Source of the DNA: CAZUZD01 sp964624465
GTDB taxonomy: Bacteria; Planctomycetota; Planctomycetia; Isosphaerales; Isosphaeraceae
NCBI GenBank assembly: GCA_964624465.1
Contig: CAZUZD010000048.1
Coordinates: 1 to 26,102, forward strand
Direction of reading: 5' to 3'
Length of the DNA: 26,102 nucleotides
Shown: one piece after another, positions 24,211-26,102 of the stretch
Position numbering within the stretch: position 1 is the stretch's first letter
How the letters are laid out: each line of letters starts with the position of its first letter
Notes under the pieces: model-generated
What the model was told of the DNA's origin: nothing
Seen by the model: only the letters and a program-made list of their open reading frames with translations
Databases searched by the model: none
Translations under genes and position numbers: made by a program

Positions 24211-24239
24211 TGGCAAAAGCCACCGATTCGCGATAAGAT
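24211..24239 (+). promoter_or_regulatory. Possible promoter for infA
   Basis: TGGCAA (3 of 6), 17 nt, TAAGAT (4 of 6), in a locally AT-richer patch about 200 nt upstream of infA. The boxes are weak, but the position fits the only sizeable gap on this side. Confidence 0.3.
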
Positions 24240-24313
24240 TCGGGTGCGTATCGTGTGATGACGGTCAGCGACCTGCGACCGACTCGCAGGGCGCGGCGTC
24301 ATCACCACCGAGC

Positions 24314-24384
24314 GGGCGGTCTGCCGTGGACCGCCCGGCACAACGGCGCGGGGGGCACAGGGTCCCGCCCCGAGGTGCCGTTGT
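24314..24384 (+). promoter_or_regulatory. Structured infA leader RNA (two hairpins)
   Basis: Two consecutive hairpins precede infA. The first is GGGCGGTC / GACCGCCC (24314-24336, perfect 8 bp, 7-nt loop). The second is a longer arm, ACAACGGC / GCCGTTGT (24340-24347 with 24377-24384, perfect 8 bp), enclosing an inner GCGGG/CCCGC pair. They end about 50 nt before the start codon. A regulatory role is inferred from position only. Confidence 0.4.
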
Positions 24385-24434
24385 CCAGCGTCCCGCGATC
24401 GTGCGTGCCGGCACGGTCGCCTGCGGAGACATGT

Positions 24435-24665
24435 ATGTCGAAGGAAGAACCGATCCGGGTCGAGGGTCGCATCGTCGAAGCCCTCCCCAACACGCAGTTC
24501 ATGGTCGCCTTCGAGGAAGGCCCGCTCCGCGGCCACAAGGTGCTGGCCCACATCGCGGGCAAGATGCGCAAGAACTTCATCCGCATCGTCCCGGGCGACC
24601 GGGTGACCGTCGAGCTGACGCCGTACGACACGACCAAGGGCCGCATCGTCTACCGCGAGCGCTGA
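24435..24665 (+). CDS. infA: Translation initiation factor IF-1
   Basis: A 76-residue single-S1/OB-fold protein that binds the ribosomal A site during initiation. VEGRIVEALPNTQFMV, AHIAGKMRKNFIRIVPGDRV and VELTPYDTTKGRIVYRER are diagnostic. It is 4 residues longer than E. coli IF-1 because the loop between strands 3 and 4 reads EEGPLRGHKVLAHI, as I recall for some non-proteobacterial IF-1s. GGAG (24425-24428) lies 6 nt before the ATG. infA is not next to secY, rpmJ or rpsM here, so it stands outside the usual ribosomal-protein cluster. Confidence 0.96.
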   Translation: MSKEEPIRVEGRIVEALPNTQFMVAFEEGPLRGHKVLAHIAGKMRKNFIRIVPGDRVTVELTPYDTTKGRIVYRER

Positions 24666-24671
24666 GCCGCC

Positions 24672-24691
24672 CCGCCGGGTCTGCCCGGCGG
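24672..24691 (+). terminator. GC-rich hairpin after infA
   Basis: A perfect 8-bp stem (CCGCCGGG with CCCGGCGG) with a TCTG loop, 6 nt after the infA stop. It lacks a T-run, so termination strength is uncertain; it may also mark the 3' end of the infA mRNA. Confidence 0.45.
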
Positions 24692-24788
24692 TCCTGGCGC
24701 CGAGCCTGCGCCGACCGCCTGCCCTGGCCCGACGGTCCCGCCGCGACCGCCTGCCCGCATCCCGCCCGCTCCTTCCGCAGCCGCTCAC

Positions 24789-24807
24789 GCCGGGCTCCAT
24801 GCCCGGC
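24789..24807. terminator. Second hairpin between convergent infA and RNase HII-like genes
   Basis: A perfect 7-bp stem (GCCGGGC with GCCCGGC, loop TCCAT), followed on the plus side at a distance by GTTT. Its place between converging genes suggests a bidirectional stop, but neither side has a proper T-run. Confidence 0.3.
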
Positions 24808-24893
24808 GCCGCCGTTTCGCCGGCCCGGATGGCCCCTCGTCCGGTCCCGCGATTCTGCGCGCCTCGTCCCCGCCCCCCGACCGGCGGACGGCC

Positions 24894-25859
24894 TCAGCGG
24901 GCCCGCCACCAGGAGGATTCTGGCCGCCCGAGCGCGGCGGCCAGCGGTTCGATCGCCCGCCGGAACCGTGCGGCGTCGGTGGGATAGCCGGCGGTCGGCT
25001 TCAGGTCGGGCAGCCTGGCCTGCCAGAAGGCGTTGAACCCGGCCATCCAGCGCTCGCGGAGCGTCTTGCTCACGATCGACGCCAGCGCCACCAGGCCGTC
25101 GGCCGCGTCGGCGCGGGGCCGGAAGGCCAGGTCGGTCGCATGGTCCCCGTGGCGCACCGTGTAACGGCTGAGCTCGGGGCCCTCGGGACCGCGGTGGATC
25201 CAGGCGGCAGGGAACGCCTCGGAGAGCAGCTCCAGGTAGAAGTGCCGGCCGCCGTGCTTGTCCGAGCAGACGGCCAGGGGCCCGGGAGCCTCGCCCCGCA
25301 CCGCCCGCAGCAGGCTCAGGAACGCGGCGCGATGCGGGCCCGTCTTCGACCCGGCCGCCGTCAGCTCCGCGTTGAATCGGGCCGGGCCCATCACGACCGA
25401 CCGCACGCCCACGATCCGCCAGCCCAGCCCGTCGAGCGGCCGGGTGGCCACGATCGGCTCGACCCTCGGCCGCGAGGCGGGCAGCGGCACGGGAGGACTC
25501 GCCCCTTCGAGCCAGGGGGCCAGCTCGACCTCCACCAGATCGCCCGCGCCCACGGCGGCGAGCAGGGCGGTCAGGTCCGGGCCCGGATCGGCACCCGAGG
25601 CCAGGACGACCGCGAGCGTGGCAGCCTCCAGGCGGTCGAGCCCGGCGCGGCCGGGTCCGTGCAGCCGCTTGGAGTCGTCGACCCAGAGCCGGTCGCGGGG
25701 GCCGCCGGCGCGACAGACCCGATCGGAGCGGTCGGCCCAGACGTCGGGGGGGCGAGCGTCGGGCGACTCGGCGACCACGGCCGTCATCACGAACGGCCCG
25801 AGGTTCGGCCCGTAGCCCGCCTCGTCGATGCCCACCCAGCGGTGCGGGACCACGCTCAC
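24894..25859 (-). CDS. Divergent RNase HII-like protein
   Basis: A 321-residue protein with an RNase HII/HIII-type core. WVGIDEAGYGPNLGPFV carries the Asp-Glu pair (D12, E13). VDDSKRL (D61, D62, K64) matches the DSK motif. CSDKHGGR (D200) fits the third acidic position, and ADAADGLVALASIVSKTLRER (D251 or D254; Lys265) followed by TAGYPTDAARF resembles the C-terminal part of RNase HII. Such enzymes cut RNA in RNA-DNA hybrids, including single ribonucleotides. It is 100 residues longer than typical RNase HII, with inserts at about 30-58 and 85-195, and GYGPNLG replaces the usual GRGPLAG. The GTG start (25859) has only a G-rich run upstream. It follows an Ala/Pro-rich gene by 22 bp. Confidence 0.78.
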   Translation of the reverse strand: MSVVPHRWVGIDEAGYGPNLGPFVMTAVVAESPDARPPDVWADRSDRVCRAGGPRDRLWVDDSKRLHGPGRAGLDRLEAATLAVVLASGADPGPDLTALLAAVGAGDLVEVELAPWLEGASPPVPLPASRPRVEPIVATRPLDGLGWRIVGVRSVVMGPARFNAELTAAGSKTGPHRAAFLSLLRAVRGEAPGPLAVCSDKHGGRHFYLELLSEAFPAAWIHRGPEGPELSRYTVRHGDHATDLAFRPRADAADGLVALASIVSKTLRERWMAGFNAFWQARLPDLKPTAGYPTDAARFRRAIEPLAAALGRPESSWWRAR

Positions 25860-25881
25860 GGCACGCCCCCCGGCGGCAGGC

Positions 25882-26102
25882 TCAGGAGCCGGAGCCGAAC
25901 CACAGCGGGGCCCGGTCCGGTCCGCCGGTCGCGACGGACGACTCGGGCGGGGCGGAGGCCTCGGCGGGGTCCGGGGTCCGGATGGCCAGGGCCGTGGGCG
26001 GGACGACCAGGTGCGGCGCGGGGATCGCCGACAGCCGGGCCGACTCGCTGGCGAGGGCAGGCTCCGCGACCTCGGGCGCCGGGGCCGGCTTGGGCGGGGC
26101 TG
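25882..26102 (-). CDS. C-terminal part of an unidentified Ala/Pro-rich protein (5' end outside window)
   Basis: An open frame with no start in the window enters from the right edge and ends at TGA (25884-25882). The 72 visible residues are rich in Ala, Pro and Ser (for example APHLVVPPTALAIRTPDPAE) and end WFGSGS. This looks like the disordered tail of a larger protein. It is 22 bp upstream of the RNase HII-like gene on the same strand, so the two are probably co-transcribed. No domain is visible and no function can be proposed. Confidence 0.6.
   Translation of the reverse strand, partial: APPKPAPAPEVAEPALASESARLSAIPAPHLVVPPTALAIRTPDPAEASAPPESSVATGGPDRAPLWFGSGS

Noticed and set aside
1..26102. 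CRISPR arrays, IS elements, tRNA or rRNA genes
   Set aside because: No regularly spaced direct repeats, transposase motifs, terminal inverted repeats, T-loop (GGTTCRA) contexts or rRNA-like stretches were seen.

Overview
The window is a GC-rich (roughly 70% or more) bacterial chromosomal segment with ordinary housekeeping content and no phage, transposon, CRISPR or tRNA/rRNA signal. The gene set suggests a planctomycete, most likely of the Isosphaeraceae type: futalosine-pathway MqnE, an FlgM-type anti-sigma factor, MCE/MlaE transport genes, a lipoprotein with the 'GQDFGY...W..WW' motif that I associate with planctomycetes, a long DUF4011/DUF3320 helicase, and a divergent RNase HII-like protein. 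This placement is by pattern recognition, not by a search.

Layout. Positions 1-4332 (+ strand) carry the 3' end of mqnE, then a probable envelope-glycan module: a SAM methyltransferase, a GT87-type membrane glycosyltransferase and an AlkP-superfamily phosphohydrolase whose start overlaps the stop of the glycosyltransferase. A strong UUCG-capped terminator (4368-4409) closes this unit. From 4428 to 22914 almost everything is on the minus strand: a Fur-family regulator, a secreted proline-rich protein of unknown function, flgM (with a sigma-28-like promoter), an Mla-like set (lipoprotein, MlaE permease, MlaD/MCE protein, but no ATPase), a heterodimeric ABC exporter pair, a GT2 glycosyltransferase, a decayed second glycosyltransferase, the 1594-residue helicase, an endonuclease III-like protein, ribosomal protein S20 and a TPR protein. 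From 23281 the plus strand carries an SMP-30/gluconolactonase-like gene and infA. These converge on an RNase HII-like gene and the tail of an unidentified Ala/Pro-rich gene at the right edge.

How the genes fit together. Several are envelope-related: the glycosyltransferases, methyltransferase, phosphohydrolase, ABC exporter and MCE system. Others are information-processing genes: infA, rpsT, the RNase HII-like gene and the endonuclease III-like gene. The points most worth a second look are the DUF4011 helicase, whose nuclease-like domain has lost its usual IECDG motif; the frameshifted glycosyltransferase remnant beside an intact GT2 gene; the Mla-like set that lacks an ATPase gene and the usual coupling loop; the FeS- and Lys-deficient endonuclease III homologue; and the flgM sigma-28 promoter. 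I did not find a clearly novel multi-gene system.
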